Of a DNA stretch of 32,873 bases, positions 6,457 through 14,774 are shown piece by piece. Both the position numbers and the translations under genes were made by a program. The stretch comes from a virus: IMG/VR virus record IMGVR_UViG_3300006353_000005, positions 1 through 32,873 of that record; one strand, 5' to 3'. Position 1 is the first letter of the stretch; the number at the start of each line of letters is the position of its first letter. The notes under the pieces are model-generated. The model ran no database searches. It was not told where the DNA came from and saw only the letters and a list, made by a program, of their open reading frames with translations.

Positions 6457-7926
6457 TCAGGACGTTGCGCACTTCAGCTGCTTGACGGCTTCGAAGTTGG
6501 CGACGCCTCCGCCGACGCGCCGGCGTGCCACGAACTTGACGTAGGGCACGGCGGTGTACGGATCGCGCAGGATGCTCATGCCCTTGCGGTCGATAACGTA
6601 GTAGGCGCGCTTGAAGTCAGCGAACGTGATGGGGAACGTGTTCGCGCCGACATCGGGCATGAAGTCGTCGGTCGCAACCGGGTAACCCAGCAGCGTGCCG
6701 ACAGCACCAGCCATCAAGTTCGAAGGCGCGGTCATGCCCCAGAGGTAGTTGCCCTGGCCGTCCTTGAACTTGCGGATCGCAGCGAGGGTCGAGTCGTTCA
6801 TCGCCCAGGCCGCGCCGGCGCGGTACTGACGCTTGAGCGAATGCACCAGGTCGATCAGCTTGTCCGACGGGTTCGTTGCGGCGAAGTCGGCTGCAGCGCC
6901 GGATGGGACGTAGCCGATCTTGCCCCAAGCATACGAGGCGTTCGCCACGGAGTCGTAAGCCAGCAGGCCGCGCGGACCGTTCACACCGTCACCGGTGATG
7001 AAGTCAGCGCCTTCCATTTCGGCAAACTCGATCCCGATTTCTTCCATCAGGTCGGATTCGACGTCCTGCACCGAGTCTTCGAGCGACTCCATGGTGATGC
7101 GCTGGTCCGACAGGTACGTGCCGGGCTTGAACTCCAGCTCCACCCAGCCAGGCGAGGTGCCTTGCGTGGGTGCCGTGGTCTCGCCGCCACGCGTTGCGCC
7201 AGAGGTGCCCGAGGTCTTCACCAGCTTCTTGTAGGAAGCGGCGCCGATCGGTATCACACGGGCCAGCTGGCGCATAGCGCTGTAACGGTGGACCACGCGG
7301 TCGATGCCGGCTTCCATCTCGAAGCCCACCAGGAAACCGCCTTGCGTGGCCGTGCCGACGTTGATCGCCTTCAGTTGGTCAGGCGTCAGGCCATCCACAC
7401 CCTTGCGGACGTAGAGGCCGATTGACTCTTTGAAGTTGGCATAGCCCTCGGCCGACAGCGGCACGAAGGACTTGCCGGATTCGATCGCGGCAGCGCGGGC
7501 GGTGGCATTGAAGGTCTTGAGTTCCTTCTCGGCCTGCTCTTGCTTTTCGCCAGACATGACCGGACGCTGCGCCTTGAGCGCAACTTCCTTCAGTTCCTTG
7601 CCGGCTTCGGCCAGTTCGGTTTCCATCTTCGAGAGCTTTGCCTCGAGCGCCTCGACCGATTCGCCCTTGGCCAGTTTGGCGAGGCGTTCGTCGTTGGTCT
7701 TCTTGAACTCTTCCCATGCAGCGCCCTGCTTGGTGATGGCCTCGCTCACAGCCTTGACGTCGAGTTCGCCGCTCATCGAGAACGGCATGGCGCCCAGGGC
7801 GCCGAGGCCTGCGAGCACTTCGTGCGGCAGGTAATTGGTCACCGGGTGGCCGGCGAATGCGGCGATGCAGAGCACCGCGAGGACTGCGATGAAAGCCATC
7901 GACAGGTTCTTTCGGGAGATTTTCAC
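6457..7926 (-). CDS. HK97-family major capsid protein with hydrophobic N-terminal segment
   Basis: A 489-residue protein read from a GTG at 7926 with AAAGGA at good distance. Residues 11-26 form a hydrophobic segment (AFIAVLAVLCIAAFAG) after a basic start, which looks like a signal anchor. A Lys/Glu-rich coiled coil follows (about 54-130), as expected for the scaffolding delta domain. The HK97 fold then starts around FVPLSAEGYANFKESIGLYV, with TQGGFLVGFEME and the C-terminal P-domain and A-domain pattern (ADFKRAYYVIDRKGMSILRD). HK97 capsids are about 385 residues; the extra length is mostly N-terminal. The adjacent protease should remove the delta domain. An internal ATG at 7776 lacks a good ribosome-binding site. 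Confidence 0.93.
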   Translation of the reverse strand: MKISRKNLSMAFIAVLAVLCIAAFAGHPVTNYLPHEVLAGLGALGAMPFSMSGELDVKAVSEAITKQGAAWEEFKKTNDERLAKLAKGESVEALEAKLSKMETELAEAGKELKEVALKAQRPVMSGEKQEQAEKELKTFNATARAAAIESGKSFVPLSAEGYANFKESIGLYVRKGVDGLTPDQLKAINVGTATQGGFLVGFEMEAGIDRVVHRYSAMRQLARVIPIGAASYKKLVKTSGTSGATRGGETTAPTQGTSPGWVELEFKPGTYLSDQRITMESLEDSVQDVESDLMEEIGIEFAEMEGADFITGDGVNGPRGLLAYDSVANASYAWGKIGYVPSGAAADFAATNPSDKLIDLVHSLKRQYRAGAAWAMNDSTLAAIRKFKDGQGNYLWGMTAPSNLMAGAVGTLLGYPVATDDFMPDVGANTFPITFADFKRAYYVIDRKGMSILRDPYTAVPYVKFVARRRVGGGVANFEAVKQLKCATS

Positions 7927-7938
7927 TTTCAGATCCTT

Positions 7939-8598
7939 TCAGGATTGGGACAGGAGTGCGGTGTTGCGCTTGATCGCTTCCACCAGATCGCCCAGCTCGT
8001 CAGAATCCCTCTGACCCGACAGGGACTTGAAGCGGCTGATGAAGGCCGCCGCCTGCGCGTTCGAAAGCCGCCCTACATCCCGTAGGAAGGCCTCCGCGTC
8101 GCGCACGGTTTCGATAGCGTTGATCGAGCTCTTGACTGAGCTGATCTGCGCCGCAGGATTGGCGGGAAAGGTCACGACGGACACTTCCCAGAGGTCGACC
8201 TTCTTTAGGGTGCGGATGCCCGTCACCCGGTCGTAGTTGTCTTCGCGCGTGACGAAGCCGATGGAGAGGCCATTCACGGCCTTCGCCTTCATGAGAGCGC
8301 GTGCTTCCTTGGCTCGCTGCACGTCATTGACGAGCAGCTGGCCTTTGACGCGGAGGCCGATGGCCTGCTCTTCCATATCAAGGTATGGGCCGATCGGCTC
8401 GCCGCTGCGGTGCTGCCAGAGAACCGGCGGCAGGCGCCCGGCGGCCTTCCAACCAGAGAGAGATTCGGCGAAGGCGCCTGGTGCGACGATCTCCTTGTAG
8501 GAGTCGACGTTGCCGAAGATGCTTCCGAAGCCTTCGAAAACGCCGTCATCCTCCACCGCCTTCACCTCGAAGGGGCGTTCCAGATATTTCAAATCCAT
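7939..8598 (-). CDS. HK97-family prohead maturation protease
   Basis: A 219-residue protein from the ATG at 8598 (MDLKYLERPFEVKAVEDDGV), preceded by AAAGG. The catalytic pattern is visible: His63 in LWQHRSGEPIG, Ser112 in NGLSIGFVT and an acidic partner in VDLWEVSVVTFPAN. The fold opens with FEGFGSIFGNVDSYKEIV, typical of the U35-type serine protease. The enzyme cleaves the capsid delta domain during head maturation. It lies directly before the capsid gene, and its own C-terminal tail (SLSGQRDSDELGDLV) may be removed by self-cleavage. A longer frame upstream overlaps the portal gene and is not needed. Confidence 0.93.
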   Translation of the reverse strand: MDLKYLERPFEVKAVEDDGVFEGFGSIFGNVDSYKEIVAPGAFAESLSGWKAAGRLPPVLWQHRSGEPIGPYLDMEEQAIGLRVKGQLLVNDVQRAKEARALMKAKAVNGLSIGFVTREDNYDRVTGIRTLKKVDLWEVSVVTFPANPAAQISSVKSSINAIETVRDAEAFLRDVGRLSNAQAAAFISRFKSLSGQRDSDELGDLVEAIKRNTALLSQS

Positions 8599-8608
8599 GG
8601 GGTACCTT

Positions 8609-9844
8609 TCAGGCTGGTGGGTTTGCCGTGTCCGCAGGCGTCGGCTGCTTGTTGATGAGCGGCGGCAACTTGGCCGCCTCGCCACCCATCGGGTCAGCGT
8701 CTTCCAATGCGCGGATCTCGTCTTGTGTGTGCCAAGCTGGCGACCCACCAGCACCAAGCGACTTGGCGTAGTACTCCGCGCGGTCCTTGGCGGATGCACG
8801 CAACAGGCTGTTCGCGAAAAACTTGAAGTAGTAGCCTTGCCGACGCTCTTTGTCGGTCAGAAGATTGACGTTGGCCGAATCCTGGATGCGCTCAAACCAC
8901 GGGTTAAGGCCCAGCACCTTATGGGCATCGAACATCGCTTCCGCGCTGGCGTAGGTGCTGGACTTATCGCCCGTGTGCCCGATAACGATGGGAAGAATCC
9001 CGAAGAATCGGCAAACCTCGCTGATCTGATGGTCTCGCGTGGCCATGTGCTCGGCATCGATCCCAGTCATGGTCTGAGAAAGCCATTTCGCCCCTCGGTC
9101 TAGCACCAGTGGTGTTCCAGCGCCGGCTGCGGCCTGTTTTTTCAGCCAATCAACGAGCTGCGTGTACTGCTCTTTGCTCAGGGTCGCGTCGACCGAATAG
9201 ACGCCGGTCGGTTGGACGCCATTTGCATGCAGCGATGAATGGCTTTCCTCCATGGCGATCGACAGGCCGAGCGCCTCTTTGGCGATGTTCAGCGTATCCA
9301 AGCCCATGAAGCCGTCCCAGCTCGGGCCGCGGACATGCCAAATCAAGTCTTGCGAGAACTCCTTCACCGTGCCGTCCTTGCCGATCACGCGGTATGTGAT
9401 GCTCCAATCCTCGTGCTGCACCGGCTTGACGCGGCCGGGGTCCAGCAGGATGAGCTCGCCGACCTCGCCCCGGTAGATGTTCTTGAAGGCGTAGCCATTT
9501 CCGAGGCTGGCATGCAGCGTCAAGGTCTCCTTGAACTCGAAAGACGTCTGCCACTTGTTTGGCTTGGCCGTAATCAGGTCATACAGGTAGTGATCCCGCG
9601 CCGCGCGCTTGCGCGAAAGTCCATCTTTCTCGTAGTCCTGCATCAACTTGAACGGAACCTGCGCGCATCCTTGCGTCGAGATCGCACGCATGCACGCGAA
9701 TGCGGCGGACACCCGGAAAGCGCTCTGAAGGTTGACCGAAGGACCGGCCTTCGACTTGGAGCCGATCGAAAGGAGCTCGAGCCAGCGCTCGTACACGCCT
9801 CCCGACTTGCCCTCAACGTCGAGGCCGCGCGCGAGGACGCCCAT
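8609..9844 (-). CDS. HK97-family phage portal protein
   Basis: A 411-residue protein beginning MGVLARGLDVEGKSGGVYER. Typical HK97 portal stretches are SAFACMRAISTQGCAQVPFK, HASLGNGYAFKNIYRGEVGE, LILLDPGRVKPV and HVRGPSWDGFMGLDTLNIA. Further on are EVCRFFGILPIVIGH and the C-terminal linker-rich end. Twelve copies form the ring through which DNA enters and leaves the head. It is placed between the terminase/membrane gene and the protease, the standard order, and its start overlaps the preceding stop by one base (TAATG). Confidence 0.93.
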   Translation of the reverse strand: MGVLARGLDVEGKSGGVYERWLELLSIGSKSKAGPSVNLQSAFRVSAAFACMRAISTQGCAQVPFKLMQDYEKDGLSRKRAARDHYLYDLITAKPNKWQTSFEFKETLTLHASLGNGYAFKNIYRGEVGELILLDPGRVKPVQHEDWSITYRVIGKDGTVKEFSQDLIWHVRGPSWDGFMGLDTLNIAKEALGLSIAMEESHSSLHANGVQPTGVYSVDATLSKEQYTQLVDWLKKQAAAGAGTPLVLDRGAKWLSQTMTGIDAEHMATRDHQISEVCRFFGILPIVIGHTGDKSSTYASAEAMFDAHKVLGLNPWFERIQDSANVNLLTDKERRQGYYFKFFANSLLRASAKDRAEYYAKSLGAGGSPAWHTQDEIRALEDADPMGGEAAKLPPLINKQPTPADTANPPA

Positions 9845-10032
9845 TACCTACTACCCCGCGCCACCAGCCACCCGGCCGCCAGCAGAAACAGGCCGCCGAC
9901 CACGAAGCCGGCCGGCGGATAGACGAGGCTCGCGCCATACGACACTGCGCCGGCGCCACCGGCCATGAGCGCATCGGGCATCCAGCCAGCCGCGGCCATG
10001 GCGCCTTTCTTGAGGTGTTCTTTGATGCGCAT
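9844..10032 (-). CDS. Small membrane protein between terminase and portal
   Basis: A 62-residue protein from an ATG at 10032 that overlaps the terminase stop (TGATG). A basic amphipathic start ([12 protein letters not shown]) is followed by two hydrophobic stretches, about residues 23-36 and 41-58, separated by VYPPAG, giving a probable hairpin membrane protein. Small membrane proteins at this place are common in HK97-like phages, and their role is not known. Stop-start overlaps on both sides suggest strict coupling with terminase and portal. Confidence 0.65.
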   Translation of the reverse strand: MRIKEHLKKGAMAAAGWMPDALMAGGAGAVSYGASLVYPPAGFVVGGLFLLAAGWLVARGSR

Positions 10033-11714
10033 CAGGCGGTTTCCCAAAAAGACTGGCCGGCACCCACCGGGTTCAGCGTCATCAGCGAAACCGCGTCGAA
10101 AACACCCATCAGCGGGTCTATCTTGGCGGTGCCGGAGATTTGTTTGTTGATCGAAATCGCGTTCTTCATCTGCTCAATGCGCGCATTGCCCACACACCAG
10201 GCCATCAGGTCTTGGTCACCGTGCAGCATTTCGCCGCCGGCAATCTTTCGCTCGGTCGTCTTGATGGCGCCGTTCAAGCGCCATCCCTGGCTGATCGCGA
10301 TGATTTGCCCGTCCGGCCCGGCCTCAAAGCCGCGCTCCGGCGAGGTCAACTCATCGACGATGTCGCCAATGCCCGCGGCGTCGACGCCGATCGCATGCTT
10401 CTCCGGCAGCAGGCCGGCATCGCGCACCAGGCAAATCATGTCGGCCACCGCGACCACGTCGTCACCCGGGCGATCCACGATGGTGAGGTCGCCTTGCGCC
10501 TTGAAGTCCAAAAGGCGCGGTGCGATTTCCATCCGCCGCTCGAGCACGATCTTGTGAGCCCATGCATGCGTCCACACCAGCCACCGGCGGGTGCCGCGCT
10601 CGCGACCGATCGCCGCCAGGCCCAGCAAGTCGTCTAGGCCGCCGCCGTCGATGCCGAAGACGATCACCTCGCACCGGCGGATCAGTTCTTCGAGCGTGAT
10701 CGGGAAGTCAGCCTTGGCCGCCTCCCAGAAATCCGCGCCGGCCCAGCGGTCCGACCGCAGGTTCATGCCGATCTCGACGTTCAAATGCTTGGCGAGGAAC
10801 TTCTGAAACGAACCATCCTGTTTCGGCTGGTTCTTCCTCAAGTTGTCCTCGAGCCACTCCTTGCTGACCGACCGACCCATGTTCGGGTTGGTGATGTAGA
10901 AGTTCTCCGGCCTGACGTAGGCTTTCGACTCGATCATGCACGGGGGGAATTCGTACAGCACCCCGAGCGATTTTTTGTCCTCGGTCTTTCCGTCGCGCAC
11001 GTTGCGGTAGTAGTCGAGCTTCTCTTTGAAGACTCCAGCCGGTGGCTCTTCGCTCTGCGTGGATAGGTAGATGACCCATCCCTCTTCACGCGAGACCTGA
11101 CCGCCCGTGGCTTCCATGAACATGCCGCTTGCATTGGCACGGCTGCCAAAAATCCAGTGCTCGTCGACCAGCACCTTGCCGGACTTCTTGCCGGACACGG
11201 TGTCGGTGTCCGCTGCCACCACCTTGAGCGACGCCTTGGAGACCCGATGCGTGATCGTCCGAATGTGGTCCTGCACATGGAACAGGGCCGCGAGCTCGTC
11301 GTCCGCGCGCACCATGCCGGCCGCCGGCTTGAAGCTGTTGTCGGCAACCTCCTTCGTGGGCGCCAGGATCAGGTGTTCCTCTTCCTCGCGCCAGCACAGG
11401 ATCACCGCCGTGAGCATGATCCCGGCGGCGATGGTCGATTTCGTGTTCTTCTTGCTGATCAGGAGGAAGAATTCCCGGATCAGCTGCTTGCCGGCCTCGG
11501 CGTCATAGGCGCCGAAGATCGCGCCGACGAAGTCGAAGACCCATTGCTCACTGCACTCGCCGAATGTCGGCTTGCCCGGCAGGTCTGTGACCCGCAGCTG
11601 CTTGAAGATCGCGAGCGCCTGCTCGGCCTGGTCGGGAAATATCGGCGGTGGGATGATCGAACGACCTCCCACCAGCCGGGCTTCCCAGTCCGGACAGGCC
11701 GTCGTCCACTCCAC
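10032..11714 (-). CDS. Terminase large subunit
   Basis: A 560-residue packaging motor. The ATPase part has a Walker A variant [10 protein letters not shown] (residues 85-94) and Walker B VLVDEH (181-186), with the coupling motif near [11 protein letters not shown]. The C-terminal nuclease carries the acidic segment [14 protein letters not shown] and a later [14 protein letters not shown]. The enzyme translocates DNA into the procapsid and cuts concatemers. It follows the small subunit by two bases, with an HNH gene close by, which in HK97-type phages goes with cohesive-end packaging. Length and order are normal. Confidence 0.95.
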   Translation of the reverse strand: MEWTTACPDWEARLVGGRSIIPPPIFPDQAEQALAIFKQLRVTDLPGKPTFGECSEQWVFDFVGAIFGAYDAEAGKQLIREFFLLISKKNTKSTIAAGIMLTAVILCWREEEEHLILAPTKEVADNSFKPAAGMVRADDELAALFHVQDHIRTITHRVSKASLKVVAADTDTVSGKKSGKVLVDEHWIFGSRANASGMFMEATGGQVSREEGWVIYLSTQSEEPPAGVFKEKLDYYRNVRDGKTEDKKSLGVLYEFPPCMIESKAYVRPENFYITNPNMGRSVSKEWLEDNLRKNQPKQDGSFQKFLAKHLNVEIGMNLRSDRWAGADFWEAAKADFPITLEELIRRCEVIVFGIDGGGLDDLLGLAAIGRERGTRRWLVWTHAWAHKIVLERRMEIAPRLLDFKAQGDLTIVDRPGDDVVAVADMICLVRDAGLLPEKHAIGVDAAGIGDIVDELTSPERGFEAGPDGQIIAISQGWRLNGAIKTTERKIAGGEMLHGDQDLMAWCVGNARIEQMKNAISINKQISGTAKIDPLMGVFDAVSLMTLNPVGAGQSFWETA

Positions 11715-11716
11715 GG

Positions 11717-12169
11717 TCAGACCTTCCTACCGCCGGCCGCAACGAGTTTGGGCGGGGCCGCCGCAGCAAACCGGCCGGCAACCTTCTTGGCCTCCGCATC
11801 CTTCTGATCCTTCTTCCCACCCTCGCCGAGCCGCTGGTGTTCGAACGGCATGAGCGCTTTCGCCGCATCGATCCGCTGCTTCGGGTCCAAGGCGATGTCG
11901 TTCATGGCCGCCAGCAGGAAAGTTTTCGGGTCCTTGTGCTGCAGCGCTGACGACAGATCGAACGTCGGTGCCGGGTCGGTCTTCGGCGCCGGGGCGGCCG
12001 GTTGACGCGCCTTTTTGAGCGCTTCGGCCACCTTGGGGTGCCTTAACAAACGTGATGCCGCCACCTCCGCCCCAGCCTTGCTGTAGCCAGCCTTGATTGC
12101 GGCCTTTTTCCCATTGGAATCAACGAGATAGGCGACAACGAAGGCCGCTTGTTTAGGTGTGAGGGACAT
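11717..12169 (-). CDS. Terminase small subunit
   Basis: A 150-residue protein starting at the ATG at 12169 ([20 protein letters not shown]), preceded by GGAGG at 10 bases; a TTG at 12175 is too close to the ribosome-binding site. The N-terminal helix-turn-helix reads [20 protein letters not shown], followed by [14 protein letters not shown], the standard terminase_2-type pattern. The linker ([13 protein letters not shown]) is Pro/Ala-rich, and the C-terminal part ends in basic residues. It recognises phage DNA and feeds it to the large subunit. Confidence 0.88.
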   Translation of the reverse strand: MSLTPKQAAFVVAYLVDSNGKKAAIKAGYSKAGAEVAASRLLRHPKVAEALKKARQPAAPAPKTDPAPTFDLSSALQHKDPKTFLLAAMNDIALDPKQRIDAAKALMPFEHQRLGEGGKKDQKDAEAKKVAGRFAAAAPPKLVAAGGRKV

Positions 12170-12299
12170 TAACAAATCCCCTCCAGGGGGAAATAATCTG
12201 CGCGTGCGGAACCGAGCGGTCTAGGGCCGAAGGGGGTGGGGAGATTTACCCTCCCCCTCCCCATATTGGTGCGCGCCGATGGTCGGACGCAGTACCCAC
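12170..12299 (-). other. Non-coding gap between HNH and small terminase genes, candidate cos region
   Basis: About 130 bases with no supported gene. It holds the small-terminase ribosome-binding site, a polypyrimidine run on the plus strand (CCCTCCCCCTCCCC around 12249-12262) and short G/C-rich segments. In HK97-like phages with an HNH gene beside terminase, the packaging site usually lies here. No known cos core sequence is recognisable, so the call is positional. Confidence 0.3.
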
Positions 12300-12635
12300 T
12301 CACATCCGGTCCGCTGCTTCCTCGCGCTGCTTGTGGGCGCTGTGGTGGTGAGCACACAGGCTCTGCCAGTTGTTGCGATCCCAGAACAGGGTCATGTCGC
12401 CACGGTGTGGCGCCTTGTGGTCGACCACCGTGGCTGCGGTCACTCGTTTGTCCAGTTCCTCGCACATCACGCACAGCGGATGCGCCTTGAGCCAACCTTC
12501 CCTTGCCTGTTGCCACTTGTAGCCGTAGCCACGCTGAGTGCTGGTCTGCTTGGCGGAGCGCCACGAGTCAGGGTTCAGGGTGGCCAAGCGCGAGCCGTGA
12601 GTGCCTAGCTTGGTCTTCAGGGTGGTGAGCTTCAT
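12300..12635 (-). CDS. HNH endonuclease (packaging-associated)
   Basis: A 111-residue protein with a complete HNH motif: Cys55-x2-Cys58 (LCVMC), Asp72-His73 (VVDHKAPHRGD), Asn89, then Cys94 and His96-98 (SLCAHHHSAHK). The N-terminal part is basic (YGYKWQQAREGWLKAHP), as in gp74-like HNH proteins of HK97 that stimulate terminase cutting at cos. Its ATG overlaps the stop of the small gene upstream, and the gene is the third of the late region. Size and position match the family closely. Confidence 0.9.
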   Translation of the reverse strand: MKLTTLKTKLGTHGSRLATLNPDSWRSAKQTSTQRGYGYKWQQAREGWLKAHPLCVMCEELDKRVTAATVVDHKAPHRGDMTLFWDRNNWQSLCAHHHSAHKQREEAADRM

Positions 12636-12817
12636 CCCTTGAGCTGGTCGATCACATCGAGCAGCCTCTTGTTCGCGCCGAGCAGGGTCTGAATGTTCCC
12701 GTGTTGCACATCGACCAACTCCAGCAGACTGGTGATGAGGCGCACGACCTCGGTGGGCAGGCCGTCCAACTCCTTCTGCAGCGCGTTCATGCCGGCGATG
12801 AAGGAGGCGGCTTGCAT
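12632..12817 (-). CDS. Small helical protein, unknown function
   Basis: About 61 residues from an ATG at 12817 (MQAASFIAGMNALQKELDGL), predicted to be all helix with a heptad-like Leu/Val pattern (TEVVRLITSLLELVDVQ), so a short coiled coil is likely. The ATG lacks a strong ribosome-binding site but lies 4 bases after the stop of a 39-residue gene with a perfect one, suggesting coupled translation. A longer frame from 12874 would overlap that small gene and has no ribosome-binding site. No family recognised. Confidence 0.55.
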   Translation of the reverse strand: MQAASFIAGMNALQKELDGLPTEVVRLITSLLELVDVQHGNIQTLLGANKRLLDVIDQLKG

Positions 12818-12821
12818 AGCG

Positions 12822-12941
12822 TCAAGTCTGGTTGATGCGGGACAGCGCCAACACTTCTGCGTCCGACTGTGCATCGGTGATCACGCCCGCCCACTTCGCC
12901 CGGTACGCGGCGACCTGCTGCTTCTCTTTGGTAGTCAGCAT
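12822..12941 (-). CDS. 39-residue small gene heading the late operon
   Basis: An ATG at 12941 follows AAGGAG at the ideal 6-base spacing and opens a 39-codon frame: MLTTKEKQQVAAYRAKWAGV, continuing to ALSRINQT. The product is basic and helical. The stop lies 4 bases before the next gene. Its ribosome-binding site is among the best in the region and makes it a credible gene despite its size. Function is unknown. It is the first credible gene after the gap that follows the early terminator. Confidence 0.6.
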   Translation of the reverse strand: MLTTKEKQQVAAYRAKWAGVITDAQSDAEVLALSRINQT

Positions 12942-13215
12942 GTCGGACTCCTTGTGTTCTGCGATCCCATCGGACTACCTCTTGCGAGGCTGGGTGCTGC
13001 CGTTCACCCCTCCCGCCATGGCGATGGGGTAGTCGCGAAGAATCCGCTGGCGTTGCGGCGGGTCGAAATGTGTTGCCCGACACGAGGGCAGTCCGCGGCG
13101 TTTGGAGTGTGCGGTGAGCCTCGGCGGGCGAACTGGGGCGGCTGCCGGGCCTTCTTGTCTTTTATCCGGCGTATTGACCACTAGGCCGCACCTTGCGATT
13201 GGCAAAGCCTCAAAT
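12942..13215 (-). other. Intergenic region, candidate late promoter region
   Basis: About 275 bases lie between the early-operon terminator and the first late gene. One frame on the minus strand is open across much of it (stop at 12975, start at 13238) but it begins inside the terminator stem and its composition is not gene-like. A minus-strand GGATAAAAGA near 13155-13165 could serve as a -10-like element, but no good -35 is seen. The late promoter must be here if the terminator works. Confidence 0.35.
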
Positions 13216-13216
13216 G

Positions 13217-13249
13217 GAAAAGCCGCCGAGATTTGCATCTGGGCGGCTT
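13217..13249 (-). terminator. Intrinsic terminator ending the leftward early operon
   Basis: On the minus strand AAGCCGCC and GGCGGCTT form an 8-bp stem around a 14-base loop that itself can pair (AGAT-GCAA-ATCT), followed by TTTT with one T already in the stem. It stands 38 bases after the stop of the last early minus-strand gene. Confidence 0.65.
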
Positions 13250-13286
13250 GGAAATCTATGGACGCACCTTGGCCGTCCGAGCGGAA

Positions 13287-13550
13287 CTATGGCACAACAG
13301 GCGGCGTGGTGCAACCACTTTCTTCCAGAAGTTTGCGCCCCTTGTCTCTCAGGTAGCAGCTCGCGACGCTCACACCCCATTCGAGGTAGCCGCGGTCGTA
13401 AGCGCGCTCCAGTGCTCTTTCGCACACCTTTTCAGGCTGGCCGGTTGCACGCATCAGGTAGGCCAAAGTCCTCCCGCTTCCGATCCCTTGCAGCTCTCGG
13501 GCAAGAGCGGCTTGGCAGCACTGCAAATCAGAAATGTCTTTTCTCGCCAT
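13287..13550 (-). CDS. Small winged-helix-like protein
   Basis: An 87-residue protein from the ATG at 13550 (MARKDISDLQCCQAALAREL). The pattern of a helix, then TLAYLMRATGQPEKVCERAL as a turn and recognition helix, then ERAYDRGYLEWGVSVASCYL and a basic end is that of small winged-helix DNA-binding domains. It is the last gene of the early minus-strand operon and is followed by a terminator. Similar small wHTH genes at 15086 and 16077 suggest a repeated theme. Regulatory role inferred, not shown. Confidence 0.6.
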   Translation of the reverse strand: MARKDISDLQCCQAALARELQGIGSGRTLAYLMRATGQPEKVCERALERAYDRGYLEWGVSVASCYLRDKGRKLLEESGCTTPPVVP

Positions 13551-13552
13551 GG

Positions 13553-14074
13553 TCACATCACTCCAGCGGCGATTAAACGCCGGGTCAGCATATTGCGAGC
13601 CTCCATACACACGATGCCTCGTTCCATCGGGTCTTGCGGTAGCCGAGGACTAGACCACACGCTGCGCCCCGAGTGCAGATTACGCGCGAGTGCATAGATA
13701 GCGCTACGGTACGCGCGGCCCGTCGCCTCGTCATCTGGAAGCTCGCCGACATGGAAGTCGATCGTCTCCATCGTGGAGCCATTAAGTTCGTCGCGGATCA
13801 CCTGGCTCGTGCTGTCCCAGGTCTTACCGCTCTTCACGTTACGGAACATGGGGTCAGCGCTGCACACGGGCACAGGGCTGTAGGCTGCCTGCCAGCGATG
13901 CCAGCGCTTCAACAGGTCGTTCAGGATGACGACCATCTCGTCGACCTGCTCCCGTTCTTGCGGCCCAGCGATGGCTATGCGCATAGGCTCGGCGCTCGCG
14001 CGCGGGGCACGGCTGGCCTGACGCTCTGCCCTACGTGCTCGCCATGCTTCGATCAGATCAACAGTACAGTTCAT
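13553..14074 (-). CDS. Hypothetical phage protein of the early operon
   Basis: A 173-residue protein from the ATG at 14074 (MNCTVDLIEAWRARRAERQA), preceded by AAGGAG. It has a basic Arg-rich start, then a helical stretch (REQVDEMVVILNDLLKRWHR) and a C-terminal part with DFHVGELPDDEATGRAYRSA. No motif of a known enzyme is recognised. Its length and basic helices are compatible with an antitermination-type regulator, and its place at the end of the early operon would fit, but this is only a context guess. It overlaps the upstream gene by ATGA. Confidence 0.6.
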   Translation of the reverse strand: MNCTVDLIEAWRARRAERQASRAPRASAEPMRIAIAGPQEREQVDEMVVILNDLLKRWHRWQAAYSPVPVCSADPMFRNVKSGKTWDSTSQVIRDELNGSTMETIDFHVGELPDDEATGRAYRSAIYALARNLHSGRSVWSSPRLPQDPMERGIVCMEARNMLTRRLIAAGVM

Positions 14075-14409
14075 GCGCGCTCCTTCCCTAGCAGCAACGC
14101 CGGTTCGTTCTTGGGAAGCGGCACCAGCGGGTACCATGCCTTGCTCTCGTCTACTGCGTCGTCGCCGGGGTCGCGGATCGGGCGCAGGCATTCGTCGGCG
14201 ATGACGAGTTCGCGCGCAATGAATCCGTCCCACATTGGCACGCAGCCGGTGCACACCCATCCTTGAATCAAGCCTTCATGTTCGAAAAAGCATTCGCCAA
14301 GCCTTTCGAACTTCTTGGCGCGGCGCACAACCTCTACGAAGTGGTCGATGCCGTTCGGTTCATACGGAGCGACGATGCGCGCCAAATCCCCCGGCTTAAC
14401 GTTGTTCAT
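14071..14409 (-). CDS. Hypothetical phage protein, SH3-like start
   Basis: A 112-residue protein from the ATG at 14409, with AAGGAG at 8 bases (MNNVKPGDLARIVAPYEPNG). The start, KPGDLARIV, and the later strand pattern suggest a small SH3-like barrel. The end, ARELVIADECLRPIRDPGDD, recurs in small phage proteins that carry a KPGDLA...LRPI-type frame. Function is unknown. It overlaps the downstream gene by ATGA. Confidence 0.6.
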   Translation of the reverse strand: MNNVKPGDLARIVAPYEPNGIDHFVEVVRRAKKFERLGECFFEHEGLIQGWVCTGCVPMWDGFIARELVIADECLRPIRDPGDDAVDESKAWYPLVPLPKNEPALLLGKERA

Positions 14410-14422
14410 TCCGAGTTCTCCT

Positions 14423-14761
14423 TCAGGTGACGATGCGCATGTCAATGCCGTGCAGGTGCTTCATGAGGTGGCGCTTGATGACGAACGCCTCTTTCTTCGC
14501 GGTCGCCTCGCTCTTCACGTCCTCGACGATCCGAACTCCGTTTTCGATGTATTCGAAGTCGGCGAAGTAGCGCAGCGCCGGCTTGGCCGCCCGAGCCCCG
14601 GCAAACTTGACGCTGGGCGCGAGCACGAATACCACCTGGCGGCGCAGGCCAGAGATGTGGCCGGCACGCTCCAAGATGCGCAGATGGCTCCAGCGCTCGG
14701 CCTCACGCTTGCTGTCGAAGGTGATGTCGCCGATCTTGGTTTTCTTGTTTCCGTACTTCAC
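14423..14761 (-). CDS. DUF1064 phage protein, putative nuclease
   Basis: A 112-residue protein from a GTG at 14761 (reads M/V-KYGNKKTKIGDITFDSKRE), with a strong AAGGGGGG ribosome-binding site upstream. The motif order F-D-S-K-R-E-A-E at the start, then ALRYFADFEYIENG and IVEDVKSEATAKKEAFVIKR, is that of DUF1064. It matches a PD-(D/E)xK-like nuclease core, with the acid in FADFEY and the catalytic E-D-V-K. Members are thought to work in phage recombination or as junction resolvases. Position among early replication genes agrees. Confidence 0.85.
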   Translation of the reverse strand: MKYGNKKTKIGDITFDSKREAERWSHLRILERAGHISGLRRQVVFVLAPSVKFAGARAAKPALRYFADFEYIENGVRIVEDVKSEATAKKEAFVIKRHLMKHLHGIDMRIVT

Positions 14762-14774
14762 AACTTGCCCCCCT

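Noticed and set aside
12975-13238. Minus-strand 87-codon frame in the gap before the late operon
   Set aside because: It begins within the terminator stem, has no ribosome-binding site, and shows Arg/Pro-rich shadow-like composition.
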